From the NCBI RefSeq assembly GCF_021129175.1, contig NZ_JAJOHV010000017.1:123878-187877 (forward strand): a DNA stretch of 64,000 nt. The letters are read 5' to 3'. Of this stretch, positions 36,840 to 44,381 are shown in pieces. The DNA comes from Chromobacterium piscinae. Its GTDB lineage: Bacteria > Pseudomonadota > Gammaproteobacteria > Burkholderiales > Chromobacteriaceae. The translations under genes were made by a program, and so were the position numbers. Under the pieces are notes generated by a model, which was not told the origin of the DNA, did not search any database, and saw only the letters and a program-made list of their open reading frames with translations. Each line of letters begins with the position of its first letter. The stretch's first letter is position 1.

Positions 36840-37951
36840 GGCGCCTGGTATCCGTTGATGACGTCGGCCATGTAATCCAGCTCCGCGTCGCTCAGCGCGG
36901 GGTGCACGGGCAGCGTGGTCATGCCGGAGAGCAGCGCCTCGGCGTTTGGGCAGTCGAGGCGGTATTCGGCCAGCGCCGGGAAGCGGTACAGCGCCTGGCA
37001 GCCGTAGCGCTTGATGTCGGACGGCACGCCGCGGGCGTCCAGGTAGTCGATGAAGGCGCGGTTGTCGGCGAAGTCCAGCTCCAGATTGAGGAAGTAATAG
37101 TTGGGATTGCCGCCTTCAATGATCAGCTTTTCCCGTACCTGGGGATGGCGCAGCCGCTGCAGCAGATGGCGGGCGTGGGTCCGCCGGAGGTCTATCTGCT
37201 CGGAAAGCTTGCCCAGCCTGCTGTGGCCCAGGGCAGCCGGCAGCGCGGCCAGCTTGTAGTTGAGGCCGAAGTCCGCGCCGTTGAGGTTGCCGAAGCGGCT
37301 GTAGGAGCGGCAGCGCTCGGCGAGCTCGGCGTCGTCGGTCAGCACGAAGCCGCCTTCTCCGGTAGCCAGCGGTTTGCGCTCGTGGGTGCTGAAGCAGGAC
37401 AGGTGGCCGTAGGCGGACAGGTGCTTGCCGTGCAGCGTGCTGCCGTGCGAGTGAGCTAGGTCCAGGATCAGCTTCAGGTCCAGCGAGTCGGCCAGTTCGC
37501 GCAGCTCGTCCACCTCGGTGGGATAGCCCCACATCGGGATGTCGATCAGCGCCACGGCGCGGGGGGAGACGCGGTCGCGCACCGAGTCGGGGTCGGCGCC
37601 GAAGCCATGGATGCGGGTATCGACGAACACCGGGTTGGCGCCGGCGGCGATGATGGGGTAGACGGTGCACAGCGGGCAGCTGGGCGTCAGCAGCACGTCG
37701 TCGCCCGGCCGCACGCCGGCGGCGTACAGCGCCACGCTGACCGCCGCGCCGCCGGAGGACAGGGCGACGGCTTCGGCGGCGCCGAACCAGCCAGCCAGCG
37801 CCTGCTCGTAGGCGGCCACGGTGTCGCTGGTGCCGGACAGCGCGCCGCGCAGCGCCCGCTCCAGCGCGGGAAGGTCGTCCGGGTACTGCGGACGGTATTT
37901 GTCGGAGATGACGCGGTCGGCGGTTTGCGCCGCGGCGATGGTTTCGGTCAT
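36836..37951 (-). CDS. DegT/DnrJ/EryC1-type PLP aminotransferase 1 (cluster gene 2)
   Basis: A 371-residue sugar aminotransferase: SSGGAAVSVALYAAG (phosphate loop), LILDLAHSHGS (PLP-ring Asp) and the lysine in CFSTHERKPLATGEGGFVL. The protein matches aminotransferase 2 across its length, including SCPLCTVYPI versus TCPICTVLPI, so the two arose by duplication and probably aminate different positions. The dehydrogenase gene ends 17 bp upstream. Confidence 0.93.
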   Translation of the reverse strand: MTETIAAAQTADRVISDKYRPQYPDDLPALERALRGALSGTSDTVAAYEQALAGWFGAAEAVALSSGGAAVSVALYAAGVRPGDDVLLTPSCPLCTVYPIIAAGANPVFVDTRIHGFGADPDSVRDRVSPRAVALIDIPMWGYPTEVDELRELADSLDLKLILDLAHSHGSTLHGKHLSAYGHLSCFSTHERKPLATGEGGFVLTDDAELAERCRSYSRFGNLNGADFGLNYKLAALPAALGHSRLGKLSEQIDLRRTHARHLLQRLRHPQVREKLIIEGGNPNYYFLNLELDFADNRAFIDYLDARGVPSDIKRYGCQALYRFPALAEYRLDCPNAEALLSGMTTLPVHPALSDAELDYMADVINGYQAP

Positions 37952-37968
37952 GAAAGGCTCCTGTTCGA

Positions 37969-39021
37969 TTACAGCGACAGCGATTCGATGCCGGTGCGTA
38001 TCCGGCTGTTGGCGTTCTGCAGGCCTTGGGCCACGGCGTCGGCGGAGCAGATTTCCTCAATCACGCGGTAAGTGGGCAACAGGCTGGCGAAGTCTGCCTC
38101 GAAGCGGCGGTGTTCGCGTATCGCCTGAAAGAACTGGTGCAACTCGCCGTGGTAGCCGCTGCGCTCATAGCCGGAGTCCAGCGGCCCTGGCTGCCAGGCG
38201 CCGCGCCAGCGCTTGGCGGTGCCGGTGGGGCGGGTGGCGTGCTCGGGCTCGTGCAGCGTGATGTTCCACAGGTTGTCCAGCTCCACCAGGGTGGAGGTGG
38301 AGCTGACCAGCTTCATGTCGAATTCGAAGTAGGGGAAGCTGGTGCCGGCCAGCAGGCTGGCGGTGGCGCCGGAAGAGAAGGCCATGTCGGCTTTGACGAT
38401 CAGCGCGTCCTCGTGGCGCTGGACGCTGGACTGCACCCGGCGCAGCTCGCCGTCGCCGAAGGTGATGGCCAGGTCTATGGTGTGGATCGCCTGCGCCAGC
38501 AGGAAGGAGCGTAGCGTGGAGTCCAGGCCCCATAGCGGGGCGCGGGGCTTGTTGGCGTAGTGGTTGAGCTGGATGTGCAGGGTTTCGCCGAACTCGTCCA
38601 CCAGGGTCATTTCGCGCAGCTGGCGCACCGGGCGGGCGAACTTGAAGTTCATGCCCACGCCGGACACCACGTCGCTGCGGTTCGCGGCGTCGATCAGCGT
38701 TTCCAGCTCCTCCAGCGTCGCGCACGGCGGCTTCTCGACGAACACGTTGACGCCCTTGCCCATCGCCAGCAGCCCCATTTCGAAGTGCAGCTGAGGCGGG
38801 CCGGCCATGATCACCGCGTCCAGCTGGACCTGGTTCAGCATGTCCGGCACGTTGTCGTGCACCGGAATGTCCGAGATGAAGCGGTGGATGCGCCGCGCCC
38901 GTTCCAGATCGCTGTCGCAGGCGGCGACGATCCGTATGTCCTGCATCTGCAGCAAGGACGGCAGCAGGTTTTCCTGCATTTGCGCGCCGATGCCGACAAG
39001 GCCAACTTTGATCAAACTCAT
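37969..39021 (-). CDS. Gfo/Idh/MocA-family NAD(P)-dependent dehydrogenase (cluster gene 1)
   Basis: A 350-residue oxidoreductase. The N-terminal Rossmann domain is KVGLVGIGAQMQENLLPSL, the catalytic lysine is in VFVEKPPCATLEE and the catalytic histidine in AQAIHTIDLAITF. The family oxidises a hydroxyl of a sugar or inositol to a ketone. As first gene of the cluster it would make the keto substrate for the two aminotransferases, comparable to NtdC before NtdA in kanosamine synthesis. The ATG was chosen because it starts the Rossmann strand directly. Confidence 0.92.
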   Translation of the reverse strand: MSLIKVGLVGIGAQMQENLLPSLLQMQDIRIVAACDSDLERARRIHRFISDIPVHDNVPDMLNQVQLDAVIMAGPPQLHFEMGLLAMGKGVNVFVEKPPCATLEELETLIDAANRSDVVSGVGMNFKFARPVRQLREMTLVDEFGETLHIQLNHYANKPRAPLWGLDSTLRSFLLAQAIHTIDLAITFGDGELRRVQSSVQRHEDALIVKADMAFSSGATASLLAGTSFPYFEFDMKLVSSTSTLVELDNLWNITLHEPEHATRPTGTAKRWRGAWQPGPLDSGYERSGYHGELHQFFQAIREHRRFEADFASLLPTYRVIEEICSADAVAQGLQNANSRIRTGIESLSL

Positions 39022-39412
39022 CGTGAATCTCCATGACGGCCCACGCGCGGGGCGCGGCGAGCCTGTCTTGCTCGGGATTGATGAAAAAGCCTCGGCCCTG
39101 CGCGGATAAGCGCATGGCGGAGTCATGCCCCAATGAGGAAAAGCGACACAGCCACTAGCGAGTTTTTATCGTTGGCATCCGGATTCGCGGGACGCGACGC
39201 CCGGTGCGGGCGGAGAGGCTCTGAAGGCCTTGCGGGAAACGGTTTTGGACCGGTTATGCGGCGAGTATGTGCCGCGGGTGGCTGGGGAGGCTGCGAATAC
39301 TGATAGAAAAGACAGGTCTGTTTTAGTCGGAACTGTCAGGTAGAGATGGTCAGGGAGCGTGGAATGTCAGACGCGGCGGGGCTCGCGCAGTGTTGCCATT
39401 CGCGCCACATGC
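39022..39412. other. Gene-free region upstream of the biosynthetic cluster
   Basis: About 390 bases without a convincing gene between the dehydrogenase start and the sdaA terminator. It should hold the promoter of the minus-strand cluster. The sequence around 39155-39170 (AT-rich, cgataaaaac on the minus strand) is the only -10-like spot I noticed; no operator is obvious. Confidence 0.5.
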
Positions 39413-39439
39413 AAAAACGCCGCCGGGAGACCGGCGGCG
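39413..39439 (-). terminator. Rho-independent terminator of sdaCA
   Basis: On the minus strand, the stem cgccgccgg/ccggcggcg (9 bp, loop of 4) is followed by five T. It lies 20 bases after the sdaA stop. Confidence 0.85.
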
Positions 39440-39459
39440 TCGATGGGAACTTGCGGGGC

Positions 39460-40860
39460 TCAGGCCGCGTCGTCGACCCAGCGGATGGCCTGGGTGGGCA
39501 CCGCCTTGTTTTCCACCTTGATCTGCAGAGCAAGGCCGCCGCAGGAGGTTTCGCGATACTTGGCGTCCATGTCCTTGCCAGTTTCGTACATGGCGGCGAT
39601 CACCTTGTCCAGCGACACCTTGGGGCTGCTGACGCGGTGCATGGCCATCCGGGCGGCGTTGATCGCCTTGACCGCGGCGATGGCGTTGCGCTCGATGCAG
39701 GGAATCTGCACCTGGCCGGCCACCGGGTCGCAGGTCAGGCCCAGGTTGTGCTCCATGGCGATTTCGGCCGCCATGCACACCTGGGACGGGCTGCCGCCCA
39801 TCAGTTCGGTCAGGCCGGCCGCGGCCATCGAACAAGCGACGCCCACTTCGCCCTGGCAGCCCACTTCGGCACCGGAGATGGAGGCGTTCAGCTTGAACAG
39901 GCAACCGATGGCGCCGGAGGACAGGAAGAAGCGCAGACAGCTGTCGTCGTCCAGCGGCTGGATGAAGTGGTTGTAGTAGGCCAGCACCGCCGGCACGATG
40001 CCGCAGGCGCCGTTGGTGGGCGCGGTCACCACGCGGCCGCCGGCGGCGTTTTCCTCGGACATCGCCATCGCGTACATATTGACCCAGTCCATCACGCTCA
40101 TCGGGTCCTTGGCCACGGTGAGCGAACTGGTCAGCATCCGGTGCAGGGCCGGCGCGCGGCGCGGAATGCGCATCGGGCCTGGCAGGTTGCCTTCGGTGCG
40201 CATGCCGCGCTCGACGCTGCTTTTCATCACTTCCCACACGCGGCGGAAGTGCGCTTGCACCTCGCCCACTTCGTGGAAGGCTTTTTCGTTTTCCATCACC
40301 AGCGCGGCGATGGACAGGCCGGTTTCTTCGCACATGTCCATCAGTTGCTGGGCGGTGACGAAGTGGTAGGGCACCGGGGTGTCGCTGCAGCTGGACTGGT
40401 TGAAGTGCTCTTCGTCGACGATGAAGCCGCCGCCGATCGAGTAGTAAGTCTTGGTCAGAACCTTCTCATCGCCGATATAGGCGTGGATCTGCATGCCGTT
40501 TTCGTGCAGCGGCAGGTTGGCGGTGTGGAAATCCATGCCGAAGGCCACGCGCTGGTGGGTGCGGCCCAGCGTCAGCTGGCCGGTTTGCTCCACGTCGGCC
40601 ATCAGGCTGGCGGTGGCGTCCGGGTCCACGGTGTCCGGCAGATTGCCGGCGAGTCCGAGGATGATGGCCTGGTCGGTGCAGTGGCCCTTGCCGGTGAGGG
40701 CAAGCGAGCCGTAGCAGTCCACGTGGACGCGGTTGACTTGGTTGAATTTGCCGGTTTCCTTGAGCGCGCCGAGGAACTGGTGTCCGGCCTTCATCGGGCC
40801 GACGGTGTGGGAACTGGAGGGGCCTACGCCGATTTTGTAGATGTCGCTCATGCTGAACAT
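39460..40860 (-). CDS. sdaA: L-serine ammonia-lyase, iron-sulfur type
   Basis: A 466-residue enzyme that converts serine to pyruvate and ammonia. It is the single-chain type: substrate loop SSSHTVGPMKAGHQF near the N-terminus and the 4Fe-4S cysteine regions NGACGIVPA, GCQGEVGVACSMAA and CDPVAGQVQIPC. The start MFSMSD has agaggt 7 bases upstream. It follows the serine transporter gene by 67 bp, with a strong hairpin between them. Confidence 0.95.
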   Translation of the reverse strand: MFSMSDIYKIGVGPSSSHTVGPMKAGHQFLGALKETGKFNQVNRVHVDCYGSLALTGKGHCTDQAIILGLAGNLPDTVDPDATASLMADVEQTGQLTLGRTHQRVAFGMDFHTANLPLHENGMQIHAYIGDEKVLTKTYYSIGGGFIVDEEHFNQSSCSDTPVPYHFVTAQQLMDMCEETGLSIAALVMENEKAFHEVGEVQAHFRRVWEVMKSSVERGMRTEGNLPGPMRIPRRAPALHRMLTSSLTVAKDPMSVMDWVNMYAMAMSEENAAGGRVVTAPTNGACGIVPAVLAYYNHFIQPLDDDSCLRFFLSSGAIGCLFKLNASISGAEVGCQGEVGVACSMAAAGLTELMGGSPSQVCMAAEIAMEHNLGLTCDPVAGQVQIPCIERNAIAAVKAINAARMAMHRVSSPKVSLDKVIAAMYETGKDMDAKYRETSCGGLALQIKVENKAVPTQAIRWVDDAA

Positions 40861-40893
40861 GATGCTACCTCTTTGAAGCTGGTACAGAAGGAG

Positions 40894-40918
40894 AACAGGC
40901 CGCGATCCGCGGCCTGTT
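40894..40918 (-). other. Perfect 11-bp hairpin between sdaC and sdaA
   Basis: The arms aacaggccgcg and cgcggcctgtt pair fully around a 3-base loop. It lacks a clear T-run on the minus strand (tgttctcc follows), so it may be a partial terminator or an mRNA stabiliser that sets the ratio of transporter to enzyme. Confidence 0.7.
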
Positions 40919-40927
40919 TGCTTACGA

Positions 40928-42226
40928 TCAGGCGATCAGATCGTAGAAGATGGCGGAGATGGCGATCAGGCCGATCAGCGTCACGAAGATGTTGCTGGCG
41001 GCGCCGGAGTACTTCTTCATCGCCGGCACTTTCTGGATCGCGTACATCGGCATCAGGAACAGCAGCATCGCGATCACCGGGCCGCCCAGGGTTTCGATCA
41101 TGCCCAGGATGGACGGGTTGATGGTGGCGATGATCCAGCAGGTCACGATCATGAACACGGCGGTGTAGCGGTCCAGCTTGGAGGACTCGATGGTCTTGCC
41201 ATTTTGACGCAGCTGCTTGACCACCAGGCCGTTGAAGCCTTCCTTGGCGCCCAGGTAGTGGCCCAGGAAGGATTTGCTGATGGCGACCATGGCGATGATC
41301 GGGGCGACCCATTCCATCACCGGGTTCTGGAAGTGGTTGGCCAGGTAGGACAGGATGGAGATGTTCTGGGCCTTGGCGGCGGCCAGATCGGCCGGGCTCA
41401 GGCTGAACACGCAGCTGAACACGAAGAACATCACGGTCAGCACCATCATGGTGTGGGCGCGGATCAGCACGCGGCTGGAAGCCGGCTCGGCGTCATCGCC
41501 GTGCAGCTTGCGCTGGTCGACGGAGAAGGACGAGATGATCGGCGAGTGGTTGAACGAGAACACCATCACCGGAATTGCCAGCCACAGCGTCTTGTAGAAG
41601 GCGCCGCTGGACACGGCGTCGCCCAGGCTGCCGGCATGGCGGATGGCGGTGTCGCTCCATTGCGGGATCAGGTACAGCGCCAGCAGCATCAGCACCACCA
41701 CGAACGGGTAGACCAGGATGCTCATCGCCTTGACGATGACTTGGCCGCCCAGGCGCACGATGGACATCAGGCCCAGGATCAGCGCCAGCGAGAACACCGC
41801 GCGGGTGGCGATGCCGCTGCCCACTTCGATGTGCAGCTGGTTATTGAGGAAGGACAGCACCGTGTTGGTGATGGCCACGCTGTACATCAGCAGGATCGGG
41901 TAGATCGCGAAGAAGTACAGCAGGGTGATGATCTTGCCGGCGCCGATGCCGAAGTGCTCTTCCACCACTTCGGTGATGTCGGCGCCTTCCTTGCTGCCGG
42001 ACAGCACGAAGCGGGTCAGGCCGCGGTGGGCGAAGAAGGTCAGCGGCAGGGCGAGGATGGCCATCAGCATCAGTGGCCACAGGCCGCCGATGCCGGCGTT
42101 GATCGGGAGGAACAGGACGCCGGCGCCGATGGCGGTGCCGTACAGGCCGAGCATCCAGGTGGTGTCGTGCTTGGTCCATCCGGACGAGCCGGAACGGGGA
42201 GCGGTTGAGGCGATTGCTTGAGACAT
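40928..42226 (-). CDS. sdaC: Serine/threonine transporter, SdaC family
   Basis: A 432-residue inner-membrane permease of the hydroxy/aromatic amino-acid family, with about eleven helices. Helix 1 has the unwound GLYGTAIGAGVLFLPINAG motif. FSFNHSPIISSF and LGHYLGAKEGFNGL are also typical of SdaC. It likely imports serine with protons for the lyase encoded next. Start MSQAIAS at 42226. An FNR-type box lies about 196 bp upstream. Confidence 0.93.
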   Translation of the reverse strand: MSQAIASTAPRSGSSGWTKHDTTWMLGLYGTAIGAGVLFLPINAGIGGLWPLMLMAILALPLTFFAHRGLTRFVLSGSKEGADITEVVEEHFGIGAGKIITLLYFFAIYPILLMYSVAITNTVLSFLNNQLHIEVGSGIATRAVFSLALILGLMSIVRLGGQVIVKAMSILVYPFVVVLMLLALYLIPQWSDTAIRHAGSLGDAVSSGAFYKTLWLAIPVMVFSFNHSPIISSFSVDQRKLHGDDAEPASSRVLIRAHTMMVLTVMFFVFSCVFSLSPADLAAAKAQNISILSYLANHFQNPVMEWVAPIIAMVAISKSFLGHYLGAKEGFNGLVVKQLRQNGKTIESSKLDRYTAVFMIVTCWIIATINPSILGMIETLGGPVIAMLLFLMPMYAIQKVPAMKKYSGAASNIFVTLIGLIAISAIFYDLIA

Positions 42227-42421
42227 GATGAGGTGCCTTTTACAAAACGAATATTTCGCAATTACTAGGTCCGATGTCCTGAGCCTTTGTCTTTCAAACC
42301 AGGCCATCGGGAGAAAGCTGTTCTAACCGGCGCGATCCCGAGCGGTGGATGCCTATCCGGTTGACTTGCTGCTCATCGTAAGTGCTTTGTAGTTTGAAAG
42401 GTACACATTTAAGAACATCAG

Positions 42422-42435
42422 TTGATTCTAATCAA
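42422..42435 (-). promoter_or_regulatory. FNR/ANR box upstream of sdaC
   Basis: TTGAT-TCTA-ATCAA matches the FNR consensus TTGAT-N4-ATCAA exactly. It lies about 196 bp before the sdaC start. I did not find a well-spaced -10, so the transcription start is uncertain. Confidence 0.65.
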
Positions 42436-42851
42436 GATAAATTTGTCATCAAATGAACAAATGAACACAGTCAGGTAGCGGAAAGCGGAATTAATTCATA
42501 ATGCTTTTCGGGTTTAATTGAAATTAATTTTTATTTTTTTAAATTTTGAGCAATAAAATTTCTTGAAAATGTTTTAATTCATTAATTGTTCCAATTTTTT
42601 ACATTTCGCGCATCTTGCAAGGCAGGCTTGGCATCAATTGTTGTATGGAGTAATTGCTCGGCAACAAATTTGCGTCGCTAGAGAGGCTGAAGCGATGAAT
42701 CTTAGGATGGAAACCGGCATTGCCATGCATGCGGATACGCAGTCTATCTGTCAGCTTCCATCATGGTTTTTATTTTCAAGATTCTGAATTTAAACAATTT
42801 TTCTGGTGGTTTTGGCAGGTGGGCGAAGCAATGAGTGGGAAGGCTAGCCGT

Positions 42852-42880
42852 TTGTTCGAATATGATTGAAGTTGTTCGAA
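42852..42880. repeat. Pair of TTGTTCGAA direct repeats
   Basis: TTGTTCGAA occurs at 42852-42860 and 42872-42880, exactly 20 bp apart, two helical turns. This spacing fits paired protein binding on one DNA face. Related atgttcgattg lies at 42915. Confidence 0.5.
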
Positions 42881-43200
42881 ACAGTACTATCCTTGGTTAT
42901 TGGTATGATCTAAAATGTTCGATTGTGAAAAATAATTATCAAAAATGAACAATATTGTTTTCGGAACTGGTGAGCGTAAGTCTCGGCCGCGGCTAGGCCA
43001 TGCTTGAGTTGATCCATGGCCAGCCGCGTGGAGTCAAGCCTGCGGTGGATAGTTAGTCTGAGATCATGGCTGATATTGCCAAATTATTTTTTAAATCAAT
43101 CGCTTGATTTTCTACGCGGCTATTCCGCTGGATATGAGTGGGATGATCGTACGCTGGCGGGCATCAACCGGGCGGACGCTAAGCGGGACCGGATGCAGTC

Positions 43201-43243
43201 TTGATTGTTATCAAACACAAATTTACTAAAACGAACATAAAAT
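43201..43243 (+). promoter_or_regulatory. FNR/ANR box and -10 element upstream of focA
   Basis: TTGAT-TGTT-ATCAA at 43201-43214 is a perfect FNR consensus. A -10-like TAAAAT at 43238-43243 would put the box centre near -42, the classical activating position. The predicted 5' leader to the focA ATG is about 80 bases. Confidence 0.75.
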
Positions 43244-43328
43244 TTGCGGGAAGTCGCACTGGATGCGAACGGCCCCGGCCCGCGTCCGCTCTGCGCCAGC
43301 TTACCCACTATTGAAGAGACGAAATGAA

Positions 43329-44111
43329 ATGAGCCACCCATCCACCCTCGCCTATGTGGTCGACGAGGCAGCCAGCAAGCAGGAAGTGCTGCTGTCCGAG
43401 CCCGGCCGCTATCTGCTCAGCGCCGCCATGGCCGGCGCCCTGATCGCCGTTGTGCTTGCGGTCAGCCTGAAACTGGGCCAGGTGTTCTTCGCCGCCGGCG
43501 ATTCCGGCTATTACATCGCCACTTCCGGCTTCTTCGGCGTGGCGCTGGTCAGCATCATCGTCTGCAAGGTGGAGCTATTCACCAGCAATGTGATGTATTT
43601 CACCGTCGGCCGCCTGAGCGGACGCTGCCGCACCTGCAACCTGTTGCGCAGCTGGGCGGTGGTGTATATCGGCAACCTGATCGGCGTGCTGCTGTTCGTC
43701 GCCGTGCTGGCCGGTGCCGGCGGCATGGGCGCGTTGCCCGCCAACCATCTGCTGTTCAGCGTGGTGGAACACAAAGTCCATGCGTCTTCGCTGGAGATCT
43801 TCTGGAAAGGCGTGCTGTGCAACTGGGTGATCTGCTTGGCGGTCTGGGTGCCGATGCGGCTGGCCAACGAGGCGGCGCGCTTGCTGATCATCATGTTGCT
43901 GGTGTTCGTGTTCTTCTTCTCCGGCTTCGAGCACAGCATCGCCAACATGGCCTTCTTCGCGCTGGCCAAGCTGCAGGGCATGGCTGGCCTGGAGTGGGGC
44001 GGCATCCTGCATAATATGGTGCCGGCCACGTTGGGCAATATTGTCGGCGGCGCCATCGGCGTGGGCCTGGTGGTGTTCCGGCTGGAACGCCACACGCTGC
44101 AGGCTGTCTGA
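43329..44111 (+). CDS. focA: Formate channel FocA
   Basis: A 260-residue member of the formate/nitrite transporter family with six membrane helices. Family signatures are ATSGFFGVALVSIIVCKVELFTSNVM and LLRSWAVVYIGNLIGVLLF, and FSGFEHSIANMAFF, which lines the pore. It exports formate made by PflB or re-imports it as the medium acidifies. The ATG at 43329 follows agacgaaatga. A terminator follows, and pflB has its own FNR promoter downstream. Confidence 0.94.
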   Translation: MSHPSTLAYVVDEAASKQEVLLSEPGRYLLSAAMAGALIAVVLAVSLKLGQVFFAAGDSGYYIATSGFFGVALVSIIVCKVELFTSNVMYFTVGRLSGRCRTCNLLRSWAVVYIGNLIGVLLFVAVLAGAGGMGALPANHLLFSVVEHKVHASSLEIFWKGVLCNWVICLAVWVPMRLANEAARLLIIMLLVFVFFFSGFEHSIANMAFFALAKLQGMAGLEWGGILHNMVPATLGNIVGGAIGVGLVVFRLERHTLQAV

Positions 44112-44170
44112 TGCTTTAGGGAAACATTCCGGCCGGCGGACGGCATGTGGATGTTCGATTTCGAATGTAG

Positions 44171-44203
44171 TCGGCGCGGTACATGGCGTACCGCGCCGAT
44201 TTT
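44171..44203 (+). terminator. Terminator after focA
   Basis: The arms tcggcgcggtac and gtaccgcgccga (12 bp) around a 5-base loop are followed by tttt. It would at least partly separate focA from pflB. Confidence 0.8.
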
Positions 44204-44291
44204 GCTATAAACCATTGAGAAAATAAGGACATTGGACGCATCTGGCATGTTGCGCCGCGGAATCGAAAACGCGCCGAAAGCGGTGGTTGAC

Positions 44292-44333
44292 TTGACTAAG
44301 ATCAAGCGAAATTTTCGAATCCGAATGTACGAT
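44292..44333 (+). promoter_or_regulatory. FNR-type class II promoter of pflB
   Basis: TTGAC-TAAG-ATCAA at 44292-44305 differs by one base from the FNR consensus. TACGAT at 44328-44333 is a -10 candidate. With a start near 44340 the box is centred at -41.5, the textbook class II position. The pflB ATG follows 42 bases later. Confidence 0.72.
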
Positions 44334-44381
44334 GTGTTCAATATCTAACACTTACTGGATCAGCCAAGAAGGAGGCACCAG

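Larger units (their letters stand above)
42227..43328. other. 1.1-kb AT-rich gap between sdaC and focA
   Basis: No convincing gene is present. The region is markedly AT-rich (notably 42480-42620) and carries two FNR-type boxes (42422 and 43201), two TTGTTCGAA repeats spaced 20 bp, a 12-bp palindrome AACAATATTGTT (42948-42959) and further tgttcg or gaaca words. A 30-codon frame at 42695-42787 (MNLRMETG...) has a fair ribosome site but no other support. Confidence 0.6.

Noticed and set aside
42695..42787. 30-codon frame with a moderate ribosome site in the sdaC-focA gap
   Set aside because: Too short and without other support; noted only in the gap description.
43016..43204. 62-codon plus-strand frame upstream of focA
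   Set aside because: It overlaps the regulatory region including the FNR box, has no ribosome site and no recognisable sequence.
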